Below are positions 43,197-52,896 of a stretch of DNA of 64,000 nt, in pieces. The stretch's first letter is position 1. Each line of letters starts with the position of its first letter. The position numbers were made by a program, and so were the translations under genes. The notes beneath the pieces were generated by a model. It was not told the DNA's origin. It worked only from the letters and a program-made list of their open reading frames with translations, and did no database searches. The stretch lies in the NCBI RefSeq assembly GCF_023078495.1, contig NZ_CP095742.1:1364001-1428000 (forward strand), read 5' to 3'. The stretch comes from Luteibacter aegosomatissinici (GTDB lineage: Bacteria > Pseudomonadota > Gammaproteobacteria > Xanthomonadales > Rhodanobacteraceae).

Positions 43197-44176
43197 TGGC
43201 GCTCGTCCTGCTTGTCTTCAAATGCCTCGTAGGCACGCACGATCTTGGCCACCAGCGGGTGACGGACCACGTCGCGGGAGGTGAAGAAGGTGAAGCTGAT
43301 GCCATCGACGCCGCGCAGCACCTCGATGGCATGACGCAGGCCCGAGCGGATGTGGCGGGGCAGGTCCACCTGCGAGACGTCGCCCGTGATCACCGCCACC
43401 GAGCCGAAGCCGATGCGGGTGAGGAACATCTTCATCTGTTCCACGGTCGTGTTCTGGGCTTCGTCGAGGATGACGTACGAATCATTGAGCGTGCGGCCGC
43501 GCATATACGCCAGCGGCGCGATCTCGATCACGTTGCGTTCGATCAGCTTGGCGACCTTCTCGAAACCGACCATCTCGTACAGCGCGTCGTACAGCGGGCG
43601 CAGGTACGGATCGATCTTCTGGCTGAGATCGCCCGGCAGGAAACCGAGCTTTTCGCCGGCTTCCACGGCAGGGCGTACCAGCAGCACGCGCTGCACGCGG
43701 TTGGCTTCCAGCGCCTCGACGGCGCTGGCGACGGCCAGGTAGGTCTTGCCGGTGCCGGCCGGGCCCACGCCGAAATTGATGTCGTGGGTGTTGATGGCGT
43801 GCAGGTAGCGGGCCTGGTTGGGGCCGCGACCCTTGATCACGCCGCGCTTGACCTTGATCACCACTTCCTGCGCCGACTCGGCCGCCTGCTCGTTGAGCGC
43901 GTCGATGCCGGACTCGGCCAGGTGCATGTTGATCACCTGGCCATTCAGGGTCTCGTTCTCGGTCGCGGCGTAGAGCGCGCGGAGGACCTGCTCGCCGGCC
44001 TTCGCTGCCGCCTCGTCACCGATGACGCGGAACAGGGCACCCCGGTGGTCGATCTCGATGCCGAGCCGCAGCTCGATCTGGCGGATGTGCTCATCGAGGG
44101 GGCCGCACAGGTTGGCGAGACGGGCATTGTCCTCGGGATCGAGGGCGAAATCGCGTTGGGAAAGACCTGGATTCAT
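43193..44176 (-). CDS. ybeZ: PhoH-like ATPase YbeZ
   Basis: 327 residues. The P-loop ATPase domain carries Walker [10 protein letters not shown] and Walker [10 protein letters not shown], with RGRTLNDSY and [11 protein letters not shown] as family blocks. An N-terminal KH-like region (about 30-110) precedes it. YbeZ works with YbeY in rRNA processing. It overlaps ybeY by four bases and lies downstream of miaB, with repeat R4 between. Confidence 0.96.
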   Translation of the reverse strand: MNPGLSQRDFALDPEDNARLANLCGPLDEHIRQIELRLGIEIDHRGALFRVIGDEAAAKAGEQVLRALYAATENETLNGQVINMHLAESGIDALNEQAAESAQEVVIKVKRGVIKGRGPNQARYLHAINTHDINFGVGPAGTGKTYLAVASAVEALEANRVQRVLLVRPAVEAGEKLGFLPGDLSQKIDPYLRPLYDALYEMVGFEKVAKLIERNVIEIAPLAYMRGRTLNDSYVILDEAQNTTVEQMKMFLTRIGFGSVAVITGDVSQVDLPRHIRSGLRHAIEVLRGVDGISFTFFTSRDVVRHPLVAKIVRAYEAFEDKQDERQ

Positions 44177-44211
44177 AGAGCCCTGGAGATTTATGGCTGA
44201 TCGGTGGCTTC

Positions 44212-44306
44212 GTAGGAGCCCACCCTGTGGGCGACATCTTTCGCCTCGGCGGAACAGGCCCTGTGGCGCCGTCGCGAACGGCGTCGCCCACAGGGTGGGC
44301 TCCTAC
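44212..44306. repeat. Family 1 GTAG palindromic repeat (copy R4), providing the miaB stop
   Basis: Arms at 44212 (GTAGGAGCCCACCCTGTGGG) and ending at 44306, with CAGGCCCTG and TCGCGAA inside. On the minus strand the TAG of GTAG (44305-44303) is the miaB stop codon. Confidence 0.93.
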
Positions 44307-45652
44307 GAAGCGAGAGCGACCTCATCATCGAGGCGGACGCGGCCACGCAAGGAGTTGCTCATGGCCTCGGTGATCACGACGTCGACGAACTGCCCGATCA
44401 TCCGCGGATGGCCGGGAAAGTTCACGTAACGCATGTTCTCGGTGCGGCCGGTCATTTCGTTCGGGTTCTTGCGGCTCGGCTTTTCCACCAGCACACGCTG
44501 CACGGTGCCGACCATCGCCTCGTTGATCTTGCGTGCGTTTTCGTTGATCGCAGCCTGCAGGCGCGTAAGGCGGGCGTGCTTTTCCTCGGCCGGCGTTTCA
44601 TCGGCAAGGTTGGCCGCCGGCGTGCCGGGGCGCGACGAGAAGATGAAGGAGAAGCTCTGGTCGAAGCCGATATCGTCGATCAGCTTCATGGTCTTCTGGA
44701 AATCATCCTCGGTTTCACCCGGGAAGCCCACGATGAAGTCGGAAGAGATGCAGATATCCGGGCGCACGGCGCGCAGCTTGCGGATCTTCTGCTTGAACTC
44801 AAGTGCGGTGTAGCCGCGCTTCATGGCCGACAGGATGCGATCCGAGCCGGCCTGCACCGGCAGGTGCAGGTAGTTGGCCAGCTGCGGCACGCTGCCGTAC
44901 GCCTCGATCAGCGAATCGGAGAACTCCAGCGGGTGCGAGGTGGTGAAGCGGATACGGCCAATGCCATCGATCTGGGCGATGGCGTGGATGAGCACCGCCA
45001 GATCCGCCACGCTGCCATCGTGCATGGGGCCACGGTACGCGTTGACGTTCTGGCCGAGCAGGTTCACTTCGCGCACGCCCTGTTCGGCGAGCTGGGCCAC
45101 TTCGACGATCACATCGTCGAACGGGCGGCTGATCTCTTCGCCGCGGGTGTAGGGCACCACGCAGTACGAGCAGTACTTCGAGCAGCCTTCCATGATCGAT
45201 ACGAAGGCGGTGGGGCCTTCGGCGCGGGGTTCCGGCAGGCGGTCGAACTTTTCGATTTCCGGGAAGCTGATATCGACCTGCGCCTTGCCGCTGGCACGCT
45301 TGGCCTCGATCATCTCGGGCAGGCGGTGCAGGGTTTGCGGGCCGAAGACCAGGTCCACATACGGTGCGCGCTTCAGGATGGCATCGCCTTCCTGCGAGGC
45401 GACGCAGCCACCCACGCCAATGAGCACGGGCTTGCCGTTCTTCTTGTGTTCCTTCCACTTGCCGAGTTGGCTGAAGACCTTTTCCTGGGCCTTCTCGCGG
45501 ATGGAGCAGGTGTTGACCAGGATGACATCGGCTTCCGATTCGTCCTGGGTCAACTCCAGGCCGTGGGACGCGCGCAGTACATCGGCCATCTTGGCCGAGT
45601 CGTACTCGTTCATCTGGCAGCCGTGGGTCTTGATGAAAAGCTTGCCGCTCAT
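44303..45652 (-). CDS. miaB: tRNA-2-methylthio-N6-dimethylallyladenosine synthase
   Basis: Radical-SAM methylthiotransferase modifying i6A37 of tRNAs (EC 2.8.4.3). 449 residues, normal length. The N-terminal UPF0004 domain has GCQMNEYDS (Cys 12), NTCSIREKA and GVGGCVASQ for the auxiliary cluster. The radical-SAM [15 protein letters not shown] has the C-x3-C-x2-C ligands, and a TRAM domain ends the chain. The protein ends ALAS with the stop contributed by repeat R4, so the last residues are fixed by the repeat insertion. Confidence 0.97.
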   Translation of the reverse strand: MSGKLFIKTHGCQMNEYDSAKMADVLRASHGLELTQDESEADVILVNTCSIREKAQEKVFSQLGKWKEHKKNGKPVLIGVGGCVASQEGDAILKRAPYVDLVFGPQTLHRLPEMIEAKRASGKAQVDISFPEIEKFDRLPEPRAEGPTAFVSIMEGCSKYCSYCVVPYTRGEEISRPFDDVIVEVAQLAEQGVREVNLLGQNVNAYRGPMHDGSVADLAVLIHAIAQIDGIGRIRFTTSHPLEFSDSLIEAYGSVPQLANYLHLPVQAGSDRILSAMKRGYTALEFKQKIRKLRAVRPDICISSDFIVGFPGETEDDFQKTMKLIDDIGFDQSFSFIFSSRPGTPAANLADETPAEEKHARLTRLQAAINENARKINEAMVGTVQRVLVEKPSRKNPNEMTGRTENMRYVNFPGHPRMIGQFVDVVITEAMSNSLRGRVRLDDEVALAS

Positions 45653-45812
45653 GGGGCTTGGGTACCGTGTTGCGTGGCCTATTACCGAACCGCGCAGTTT
45701 ACGCCGGGGGCGGGGCAGGCGCCAGATGGCGGCGGAGGATCAATGACTTGCGTGAAGAACATCACGTCTTTCACCCTTGCTGGCGGCCCGGCCGTGGCGG
45801 ACAATCGCGGCC

Positions 45813-47018
45813 ATGGTTGACGACGCGACGCCAGGGGAAAGCGCCGGCCATCACGCCCGCCGTTTCCTTGCCTTAGTGCCGGTCCTGAGAAGGGCCGCGG
45901 CGTTCTGCATCCTGCTTTCGGGGCTGGCCAGTGCCCCTGCCTTCGCGGGCAGCCTGTACCGGTGCACGGGCAGCACGGGCGAAACGGTGTTTTCGGGCAG
46001 CACGGCCGGTTACAAGGACTGCAAGCGCATCGGCAGTACCCCCGGGGCTCGCCCCGCGCGGCCGGCGGGTTCGAATGGCGCCACCGCTCCGGCGCGCTCC
46101 GCCGCACCCGCGCCCGGGTCGGATCTGCCGCTGGCGTCGGCGGTTCCGTCGGTTGCTGTCGCCACGGGTGCCGGACCGGTGGCCCCTTCGTTCAAAGGCG
46201 TGTCGGGCGGTGTGGTCGGCCCGGACGAGCCCGTGACCTCGCTCGCGGGCGTGACAGGAGGCGTCGTGACCGATGCCGAGGCGCGGGCCGAAGCGGCGAA
46301 GGCGGCCCTGCCAGCCATCACGGCACCCAAGGGCAGTTGGGACTACAAGGAATCCGCATCGGCCGACCTGGCCGCCGCCCCTGCACCGGAAGCACCGAAG
46401 GGCTCCCGCGTACTGCGCGGCGCGGTGTACCGGATCACACGGGCCGATGGCGGGGTGGAGTACACCAATATTCCGCAGGCGGGCGGGGCAGGTAAGAGCG
46501 TGAAGATGCTCTTCACCTATATCGCCACCTGCGTGGCCTGCGATGTCCATTCGCGGATCGACTTCAACAGCGTGGCACTGAACCTCACGTCATTCGGCGA
46601 TGTGATTCGCTCGGCCAGCCTGGAATATCACGTGGATGAAGCGCTGCTCCGCGCGGTGATCCACGCGGAGAGCGGCTTCAATCCTCGGGCGCTTTCCATT
46701 GCCGGCGCGCAGGGCCTCATGCAGCTGATCCCCGGAACGGCCCGCGACATGGGCGTGCAGGACGTGTTCGATCCGGCGCAGAACATTCGCGGCGGCGCGC
46801 GTTATCTGGCCATCCTGCTGCAGACGTTCAACGGCAACGAGCGGCTGGCCGCCGCGGCGTACAACGCGGGGCCGGGGGCGGTGCAGCGCTACAACGGCGT
46901 GCCGCCGTACGATGAAACCCAGGTGTACGTCGAGCGCGTGGGGTTGTTGCGCAAGCGCTATACAGAAGGCCTGAGGCGGCTGGGTACCGGGGTTCCGTTG
47001 GCTGAGCGGGGGTCCTGA
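45813..47018 (+). CDS. Secreted lytic transglycosylase (SLT domain) with DUF4124-like N terminus
   Basis: About 401 residues from the ATG at 45813. A long basic n-region and hydrophobic core end at about residue 45 (APAFAGS). LYRCTGSTGETVFS and YRITRADGGVEYTN look like two DUF4124-type modules. The C-terminal SLT domain (about 270-390) has the catalytic Glu in IHAESGFNPRALS, GLMQLIPGTA and AAYNAGPGAV. It cleaves peptidoglycan to anhydromuropeptides in the periplasm. The middle is Ala/Pro-rich and probably flexible. It is divergent from miaB. Confidence 0.92.
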   Translation: MVDDATPGESAGHHARRFLALVPVLRRAAAFCILLSGLASAPAFAGSLYRCTGSTGETVFSGSTAGYKDCKRIGSTPGARPARPAGSNGATAPARSAAPAPGSDLPLASAVPSVAVATGAGPVAPSFKGVSGGVVGPDEPVTSLAGVTGGVVTDAEARAEAAKAALPAITAPKGSWDYKESASADLAAAPAPEAPKGSRVLRGAVYRITRADGGVEYTNIPQAGGAGKSVKMLFTYIATCVACDVHSRIDFNSVALNLTSFGDVIRSASLEYHVDEALLRAVIHAESGFNPRALSIAGAQGLMQLIPGTARDMGVQDVFDPAQNIRGGARYLAILLQTFNGNERLAAAAYNAGPGAVQRYNGVPPYDETQVYVERVGLLRKRYTEGLRRLGTGVPLAERGS

Positions 47019-47053
47019 GCACCACCTCCACGACGCGTCATGCTGATCGCCCC

Positions 47054-47149
47054 GTAGGAGCCCACCCTGTGGGCGACGCCGTTCGCCATCGCGTCACAGG
47101 CCCTGGTGCTCTCTCGCGAAAAGATGTCGCCCACAGGGTGGGCTCCTAC
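47054..47149. repeat. Family 1 GTAG palindromic repeat (copy R5), providing the protease stop
   Basis: Left arm at 47054, right arm ending 47149. CACAGGCCCTG and CTCGCGAAA lie inside. The minus-strand TAG (47148-47146) is the stop of the DegS-like gene. Confidence 0.92.
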
Positions 47150-48318
47150 GGGGTGCCGGGGGCTTGGGTCTGCACCGGCGACGTCGGCGGCCGTTGTGTC
47201 GGCACCACCGATAGGGCAAATCGCTGCCCATTGCGCAACCCGGAAACCTCCACGGCGACGCCGGGCTTCAGCGACGCCTCATGCCGCCGCAGGTCCGAGG
47301 CATCCAGGATGTCCTCGTCGCCGATCTTCAACAGCACATCGCGCTGCTCGATACCGGCCAGCGCAGCGGGGCCGCCTGGCGAGACATCGTTCACCACCAC
47401 GCCACGCGCTGCCGACGGCAGGCCGCTCTCGGCCGAGACGGGCACCGGGCCGTAATCGGCGCCGATCCACCCGCGCACCACGTGGCCGGTCTTGATGATC
47501 TGGTCGAGCACATCGCGGGCACTCTGTACCGGAATGGCAAAGCCAATGCCTTCGGCACCCACGGCCTGCCCGATCAGCGAGGTGTTGATGCCCACCAGCT
47601 CGCCATGCGCGTTGACCAGGGCGCCGCCTGAGTTGCCGAAGTTGATGGCCGCATCGGTCTGGATGAGGCTTTCCAGGCTGGACAGGTTGAGCTGGCGGCC
47701 GATCGCGCTGACGATGCCCATGGTCACGGTCTGGCCAATGCCGAACGGGTTGCCGATGGCGAGCACCACATCGCCCACGCGGGGACGGCTATCGGCATCG
47801 GTCATCTTGATGGCCGGAAGGTTGCCGGCATCCACCTTCAGCACCGCCAGGTCCGTTTCATCGTCGGAACCCACCACCTTGGCGCTTGCCACGCGGCCGT
47901 CGTAGAGCAGCAGCTGGATGTCATCGGCATTGGCGATGACATGGTTGTTGGTCAAAACATAACCATCATCGCTGACGATAACGCCCGAACCGAGGTTCTG
48001 CTGGCGCCGCGTCCGCACCGGGCCCGTCGGGACGCTGAAGATGCGCTGCAACACGGGATCGGAATAGAGCTGGCGGGGCTGCTCGGTGACCAGCTTGTTC
48101 GCGTAAATGTTCACGACGGAAGGCGCCGCCTGCGCCACGGCGTCGGCATACGACACCGGCGCGATGGCTGCCGGCGTGGCCGATTCTTCATGCCCCGCGA
48201 TGCGCTGCCGCAAGAACGCGCCGCTGCCTGGCCAGAACAGGCCAATGACGAAGGCGATGGCAAGGCCAAGCACGACGAAGCGGGCGACGAAGGTGAACGT
48301 GCGGGCAGCTTGGTTCAT
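47146..48318 (-). CDS. DegS/DegQ-type membrane-anchored serine protease
   Basis: 390 residues: one N-terminal membrane span (about 10-30), a trypsin-like domain and one PDZ domain (about 280-375), the DegS layout. The catalytic triad is in LTNNHVI (His), DDETDLAVL (Asp) and NFGNSGGALV (Ser). DegS starts the sigma-E envelope stress cascade by cutting RseA; whether this protein is DegS itself or a general anchored HtrA is undecided. The C terminus QTQAPGTP runs into repeat R5, which supplies the TAG. It is divergent from petA. Confidence 0.92.
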   Translation of the reverse strand: MNQAARTFTFVARFVVLGLAIAFVIGLFWPGSGAFLRQRIAGHEESATPAAIAPVSYADAVAQAAPSVVNIYANKLVTEQPRQLYSDPVLQRIFSVPTGPVRTRRQQNLGSGVIVSDDGYVLTNNHVIANADDIQLLLYDGRVASAKVVGSDDETDLAVLKVDAGNLPAIKMTDADSRPRVGDVVLAIGNPFGIGQTVTMGIVSAIGRQLNLSSLESLIQTDAAINFGNSGGALVNAHGELVGINTSLIGQAVGAEGIGFAIPVQSARDVLDQIIKTGHVVRGWIGADYGPVPVSAESGLPSAARGVVVNDVSPGGPAALAGIEQRDVLLKIGDEDILDASDLRRHEASLKPGVAVEVSGLRNGQRFALSVVPTQRPPTSPVQTQAPGTP

Positions 48319-48507
48319 GAGTGGCCGAATTTTCCGCGTCCTGGCGGGGAGTTAGCTGCCAAGTCTTTACATCCGGCAGGGGTTTGTTCACTTTATTGTA
48401 CGTGGCTGGTGCTGACGTTACACTGACGTAATTTTGCGGAAGCCGATTTCCGAACGAACCGGCGATAGGGGTCCGCAAACCTCAATGGCAAAGTTCCGGA
48501 GAGCCTG

Positions 48508-49110
48508 ATGGCGAACGAAGAAGTCGTCGATCACGGGCGCCGTCGCTTCCTTACCACGACGACGGCCGTTGTCGGTGGCGTGGGGGTGGTTGCGGCGATC
48601 GTGCCCTTCATCAAGTCGTGGGAACCATCTGCAAGAGCCAAGGCGGCGGGGGCGCCTGTCACGGTAGACATCAGCGCGATCGACGCTGGGCAGAAAGTCA
48701 CCTTCGCGTGGCGCAGCCTTCCCGTCTTCGTCGTCAACCGTACAAAGGACCAGCTGGCCCAGCTCAAGGGCCTCGAACCCCGGTTGCTCGATCCATCCTC
48801 TTCCGATGCCGGCCAGCAGCCGGAGTACGCGAAGAACGAAACCCGTTCCATCAAGCCCGAGTGGCTGGTCGTCATCGGCCTGTGCACCCATCTGGGCTGC
48901 GTTCCCGATTTCGTGCCCGATATCAAGCCCGAGCCCTTCGACGCGAACTGGAAGGGCGGCTTCTACTGCCCCTGCCATAAATCCCGTTACGACCTGTCCG
49001 GCCGCGTGTTCAGTGGTGTTCCGGCTCCGAAGAACCTCCCGGTGCCGCCGTATCACTTCATTGACGACACGCACATCCAGATCGGCGTGGATCCGGAGGG
49101 GAAGAGCTGA
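48508..49110 (+). CDS. petA: Ubiquinol-cytochrome c reductase iron-sulfur subunit
   Basis: Rieske subunit of the bc1 complex. 200 residues with a twin-arginine-type start ([11 protein letters not shown]) and a single membrane anchor. The Rieske [2Fe-2S] ligands are in CTHLGC and CPCHKSRYD, and the flexible-neck region is Ala-rich. It transfers electrons from ubiquinol to cytochrome c1 on the periplasmic side. Its stop overlaps the petB start (TGATG), the usual petABC order. Confidence 0.98.
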   Translation: MANEEVVDHGRRRFLTTTTAVVGGVGVVAAIVPFIKSWEPSARAKAAGAPVTVDISAIDAGQKVTFAWRSLPVFVVNRTKDQLAQLKGLEPRLLDPSSSDAGQQPEYAKNETRSIKPEWLVVIGLCTHLGCVPDFVPDIKPEPFDANWKGGFYCPCHKSRYDLSGRVFSGVPAPKNLPVPPYHFIDDTHIQIGVDPEGKS

Positions 49111-50411
49111 TGGCCAGCACATTGTCGCGTCTTGGGAACTGGTTCAACGAGCGTGCCCCGGGCTTCATGCCGATGTACCGGAAGCACATGACCGAGTACT
49201 ACGCACCGAAGAACTTCAATCTCTGGTACTACTTCGGTTCGCTCGCCCTGCTGGTGCTGGTCAACCAGATCGTCACCGGCATCTTCCTCACCATGAACTA
49301 CAAGACGAGTGCGGCGGAAGCCTTCAACTCGGTTGAGTACATCATGCGTGACGTGGAGTGGGGCTGGCTCATCCGCTACATGCACTCCACCGGCGCCTCG
49401 CTGTTCTTCGTCGTGGTGTTCCTGCACATGTTCCGCGGCATCATGTACGGCTCGTTCAAGAAGCCCCGCGAGCTGGTGTGGGTGCTGGGCATGCTCATCT
49501 TCCTGGTGCTCATGGCCGAGGCCTTCATGGGCTACGTGCTGCCCTGGGGCAACATGTCGTTCTGGGGCGCCAAGGTCATCATTTCGCTGTTCGGCACCAT
49601 TCCCTTCATCGGCGATACGCTGGTGCAGTGGATCATGGGTGACTACCTGCCGGCCGATTCCACGCTGAACCGTTTCTTCGCACTGCACGTGATCGCGCTG
49701 CCGCTGGTGCTGTTGCTGCTGGTCGTGCTGCACCTCGCCGCATTGCACGAGGTGGGTTCGAACAACCCCGATGGCGTGGATGTGAAGCATGGCCCGAAGG
49801 GCAACCGCTGGTCGCCCGACAAGCCGAAGGATGCCATTCCGTTCCACCCGTACTACACGGTGAAGGACTCGTTTGGCGTCGGCTTCTTCCTGATGATCGC
49901 CGCGTTCATCATCTTCTTCGCGCCCACGTTCGGCGGCTGGTTCCTGGAGCACGATAACTTCACGCCGGCGAACAACCTGGTCACGCCCAGCCACATCAAG
50001 CCGTCGTGGTACTTCACGCCGTTCTACGCAATCCTGCGCATGATCCCGTCGTTCTTCGGCACGGCCATCTGGGGTGTGCTCGGCATGTTCGGCGCCATCC
50101 TGCTGCTGGGCCTGCTGCCGTGGATCGACAAGGGCGAGGTGCGCTCCGTGCGGTACCGCGGGTTCGGTTTCCGCATCGCCCTGGCCGTGCTGGTCATCTC
50201 GTTCCTGGCCCTGGGCCTGGTCGGTGCGGGCGTCACCGCCGAACTCATCCCCGAATGGTTCCCGGGCGTGGATGTCACGACGTGGGAAAACGCGTTCGGT
50301 CGGCTCATGGTGCTCGGCTACTTCGGCTTCTTCGTGTTCGTATGGATCTACACGCGCTTTGGTTTCGAGAAGACCAAGCCGGTTCCGGAACGGGTGACGA
50401 CGCATGATTAA
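49110..50411 (+). CDS. petB: Ubiquinol-cytochrome c reductase cytochrome b subunit
   Basis: 433 residues, with eight to nine membrane spans. Haem-ligating His pairs fall in the second and fourth helices (MHSTGASLFFVVVFLHMF and the FALHVIALPLVLLLLVVLHL region). The Qo-site PEWY equivalent reads PSWYF. It forms the catalytic core of bc1, oxidising ubiquinol at Qo and reducing quinone at Qi. It overlaps petC by eight bases. Confidence 0.98.
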   Translation: MASTLSRLGNWFNERAPGFMPMYRKHMTEYYAPKNFNLWYYFGSLALLVLVNQIVTGIFLTMNYKTSAAEAFNSVEYIMRDVEWGWLIRYMHSTGASLFFVVVFLHMFRGIMYGSFKKPRELVWVLGMLIFLVLMAEAFMGYVLPWGNMSFWGAKVIISLFGTIPFIGDTLVQWIMGDYLPADSTLNRFFALHVIALPLVLLLLVVLHLAALHEVGSNNPDGVDVKHGPKGNRWSPDKPKDAIPFHPYYTVKDSFGVGFFLMIAAFIIFFAPTFGGWFLEHDNFTPANNLVTPSHIKPSWYFTPFYAILRMIPSFFGTAIWGVLGMFGAILLLGLLPWIDKGEVRSVRYRGFGFRIALAVLVISFLALGLVGAGVTAELIPEWFPGVDVTTWENAFGRLMVLGYFGFFVFVWIYTRFGFEKTKPVPERVTTHD

Positions 50412-51156
50412 GCGCTACCTCTCTTCCCTTGCCCTTGCGCTGGGCCTTGCCGCCGTTGCCGTTCCTGCCCTTGCCGCCGAAGGTGAAGACCTTCCGCCGT
50501 CGGGCGCGAACGTGTACGACCAGGCCTCCCTGCAGCGGGGCGCCAAGCTGTTCTTCAATTACTGCGTGGGCTGCCACTCGCTGAAGTACGTGCGTTATTC
50601 ACGCCTGGCCACCGACCTGGGCCTGACCGAAGACGAGGTGATGAAGAACCTCAACTTCACGGGCGCCAAGTTCGGCGAGACGGTGATCTCGCACATGCCT
50701 GCGGAAAGCGCCAAGGGCTGGTTCGGCAAGGAGCCGCCGGACCTCACCCTGGAAGCCCGCGCCAAGGGCCCGGACTTCATCTACAACTACCTGAACTCGT
50801 TTTACCTGGACCCGAGCCGCCCGGTGGGCTGGAACAACACGGTGTTCCCGAACGCCTCCATGCCCAACCCCCTGTGGGAGCTGCAGGGTCTGCAGGTGGC
50901 GGTGCACGCCGAGGGCAAGGCCGGCGCCGATGCCCCGGTGGAACGCCTCGAACTGCACACCAAGGGCAGCATGACCCCGGAAGAGTTCCAGGCGGCTACC
51001 CGCGACCTCACGGCGTTCCTCGAGTACACCGCCGAGCCGGCCGCCCTGGAGCGCCAGTCCGTCGGCATCTGGGTGCTGCTGTTCTTGGCCGGCCTGACCT
51101 TCCTGCTGTACCTTCTGAAGCATGAATACTGGAAGGACGTCCACGAGAGTCACTGA
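50404..51156 (+). CDS. petC: Ubiquinol-cytochrome c reductase cytochrome c1 subunit
   Basis: 250 residues: signal peptide ending ALAAEG at about 24, haem c motif CVGCHS (about residue 56), the Met ligand region in the C-terminal half, and a C-terminal anchor LLFLAGLTFLLYLLKHEYW. Accepts electrons from the Rieske protein and passes them to soluble cytochrome c. Last of the pet operon. Confidence 0.98.
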   Translation: MIKRYLSSLALALGLAAVAVPALAAEGEDLPPSGANVYDQASLQRGAKLFFNYCVGCHSLKYVRYSRLATDLGLTEDEVMKNLNFTGAKFGETVISHMPAESAKGWFGKEPPDLTLEARAKGPDFIYNYLNSFYLDPSRPVGWNNTVFPNASMPNPLWELQGLQVAVHAEGKAGADAPVERLELHTKGSMTPEEFQAATRDLTAFLEYTAEPAALERQSVGIWVLLFLAGLTFLLYLLKHEYWKDVHESH

Positions 51157-51166
51157 TTGATGTCCC

Positions 51167-51190
51167 CGGGGCGGCCGCAGGGTCGCCCCG
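51167..51190 (+). terminator. Weak terminator or attenuator after petC
   Basis: CGGGGCG and CGCCCCG form a stem over a ten-base loop eleven bases after the petC stop. Only a weak T-rich tail (TTCCGTTTC) follows. It may partly separate pet from ssp transcription. Confidence 0.45.
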
Positions 51191-51226
51191 TTCCGTTTCG
51201 GCGAAGAAGGGAGGGAGATCGAAAGC

Positions 51227-51871
51227 ATGGTTCAGAATGCTCGTTCGCGCACGGCGCTGACGCTCTACACGAGCGCAGACGATATCCATTGCCACCGTAC
51301 GCGCCTGGTGCTGGCCGCCAAAGGCGTCGCGTATGACCGGATCATCCTGAAACCGGATGAGCCCACGCCGGATCTCCTTGAGCTGAATCCCTACGGGACG
51401 CTGCCCACCCTCGTGGACCGCGACCTGACCGTGTACGACACCCTGATCGTGGTGGAGTACCTGGATGAGCGGTACCCGCACCCTCCGTTGATGCCGATCG
51501 ATCCGCTCTCGCGGGCCCGGTTGCGCCTGGCCACCTGGCGTATCGAGAACGACTGGCTGCCCGAAATCGAGACGATCCAGGAGGGCGGCCGCGATGCCCC
51601 CGCGGCACGCAAGCGCCTGCGCGAGCACCTGCTGCTGGCTGCGGAGCTGTTCAAGGCCTCCAAGTTCTTCCTGAATCCTGAGATGAGTCTCATCGATTGC
51701 CTGGTCGCGCCGGTGGTCTGGCGGCTCCCGTCACTGGGTGTCGACCTGGGCCCCAGCGGCAAGGCCATCGTCGATTACGGTGAGCGGCTGTTCCATAGCC
51801 AGGGCTTCGCGCGGAGCCTCACCCCGGAAGAGCGGGCCATGCGGCCGGACTTCGATTTCAATCCCGGTTAG
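51227..51871 (+). CDS. sspA: Stringent starvation protein A (GST-fold regulator)
   Basis: 214 residues with a glutathione-S-transferase fold: an N-terminal thioredoxin-like domain (LTLYTSADDIHCHRTRLVLA, NPYGTLPTLVDRDL, ESRYPHP-like DERYPHPPLMP) and a helical C-terminal domain. SspA binds RNA polymerase and helps stationary-phase and acid responses; it lacks GST activity. Downstream of petC and followed by sspB, as in many beta- and gammaproteobacteria. Confidence 0.96.
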   Translation: MVQNARSRTALTLYTSADDIHCHRTRLVLAAKGVAYDRIILKPDEPTPDLLELNPYGTLPTLVDRDLTVYDTLIVVEYLDERYPHPPLMPIDPLSRARLRLATWRIENDWLPEIETIQEGGRDAPAARKRLREHLLLAAELFKASKFFLNPEMSLIDCLVAPVVWRLPSLGVDLGPSGKAIVDYGERLFHSQGFARSLTPEERAMRPDFDFNPG

Positions 51872-51970
51872 CCCTGACCGGCCGTATCCCTTAAACTCTC
51901 ATCGAAACCTTGCCCTGCCGGGGCCTGGGTGTTCCCCCGACCAACCGGCGGGTACGACGAGGATGCTGTA

Positions 51971-52420
51971 ATGGATACGAACGAAACCCAGGGCATGACT
52001 TCCAATCGCCCTTACCTGCTGCGTGCCATCTACGACTGGATCAGCGATAACGGCCTGACCCCGTACGTGTTGGTGGATGCCGGCCAGCCGGGCGTGAAGG
52101 TGCCTTCGCACGTGGTGAAAAACGGCCAGGTCGTGCTGAACCTGGCCATGCGCGCCGTGGCCAACCTCGATCTTGGCAACGATCGCATTGCCTTCCAGGC
52201 CCGTTTCTCGGGCGTCAGCCAGAACATCGTGATTCCGGTTGCTGCCGTGCTGGCGCTTTATGCCCAGGAAAACGGCCAGGGCATGATGTTCCCGGCCGAT
52301 GAGAACGATGCCGCGGCCGCGGCGGTGGAGGCTTCCGACGAAGCCGCCGAAACCCCGGCTACGGGCGGCGACGATGACCGGCCCAAGCGCGGCGCCCCGC
52401 ACCTGCGGGTGGTGAAGTAA
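51971..52420 (+). CDS. sspB: ClpXP protease specificity-enhancing factor
   Basis: 149 residues. The N-terminal ~110 residues form the SspB substrate-binding domain (RPYLLRAIYDWISDNGLTPY, VVLNLAMRAV, NDRIAFQARFSG). A flexible acidic linker follows, ending in the ClpX-binding tail APHLRVVK, which matches the conserved C-terminal XB motif. It delivers ssrA-tagged proteins to ClpXP. The ATG at 51971 is used; an ATG at 51995 (MTSNRPY) is also possible. Confidence 0.96.
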   Translation: MDTNETQGMTSNRPYLLRAIYDWISDNGLTPYVLVDAGQPGVKVPSHVVKNGQVVLNLAMRAVANLDLGNDRIAFQARFSGVSQNIVIPVAAVLALYAQENGQGMMFPADENDAAAAAVEASDEAAETPATGGDDDRPKRGAPHLRVVK

Positions 52421-52422
52421 CG

Positions 52423-52450
52423 AAAAGGCCGCCCCAGGGCGGCCTTTTTC
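52423..52450. terminator. Bidirectional terminator between sspB and the DUF3301 gene
   Basis: AAAAGGCCGCCC, short loop, GGGCGGCCTTTTT: a twelve-base-pair stem flanked by A- and T-runs, so it works on both strands for the convergent genes. Confidence 0.92.
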
Positions 52451-52451
52451 A

Positions 52452-52844
52452 TCAGTGCAGTCGGCGGCGGTCCGCCAGGGAGATCACATTGCCCGGCAAC
52501 CCGGTTTCCGTTGCCACTACGGTCTCCAGCTCCGGGTTCCCCGAGTGGGGCAGGGAGTAGCTGGCCACTTCGTCGCCAGCCATCCAGATTTTCGCGGCCT
52601 GCCGACTTTGCCCATCCTCGCTCACCTCGAACGCATAGCAGCGTTCGAGCCGGCGGCCGCCATCCACGCCTTGCAGGCGAATGGCGCGCAGGCCAACGGA
52701 TTGATCAAGTAGCTGTAATCCATGCCTTTTGCACAGTGCCGTCGCTGCGCGCACGGCCACTTCACGTGCCCGCGTCAGCCGATACCAGCTCGCGATCAAC
52801 GCAGCCAGACCCAGCAGCCAGAAAAGATCGGATACAGAATTCAT
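52452..52844 (-). CDS. DUF3301 family protein
   Basis: 130 residues from the ATG at 52844. An N-terminal membrane anchor (LFWLLGLAALIASWY) is followed by REVAVRAATALCKRHGLQLL and RCYAFEVSEDGQSRQ, the conserved blocks of the DUF3301 family found in gammaproteobacteria. Function unknown. It is downstream of nadC on the same strand (52 bp gap) and converges with sspB. Confidence 0.85.
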   Translation of the reverse strand: MNSVSDLFWLLGLAALIASWYRLTRAREVAVRAATALCKRHGLQLLDQSVGLRAIRLQGVDGGRRLERCYAFEVSEDGQSRQAAKIWMAGDEVASYSLPHSGNPELETVVATETGLPGNVISLADRRRLH

Positions 52845-52896
52845 GGGGCCAGTGTGTGGCCGGAGCGCGCGCACCACAAGTGGCCCGCTGGCGCTA

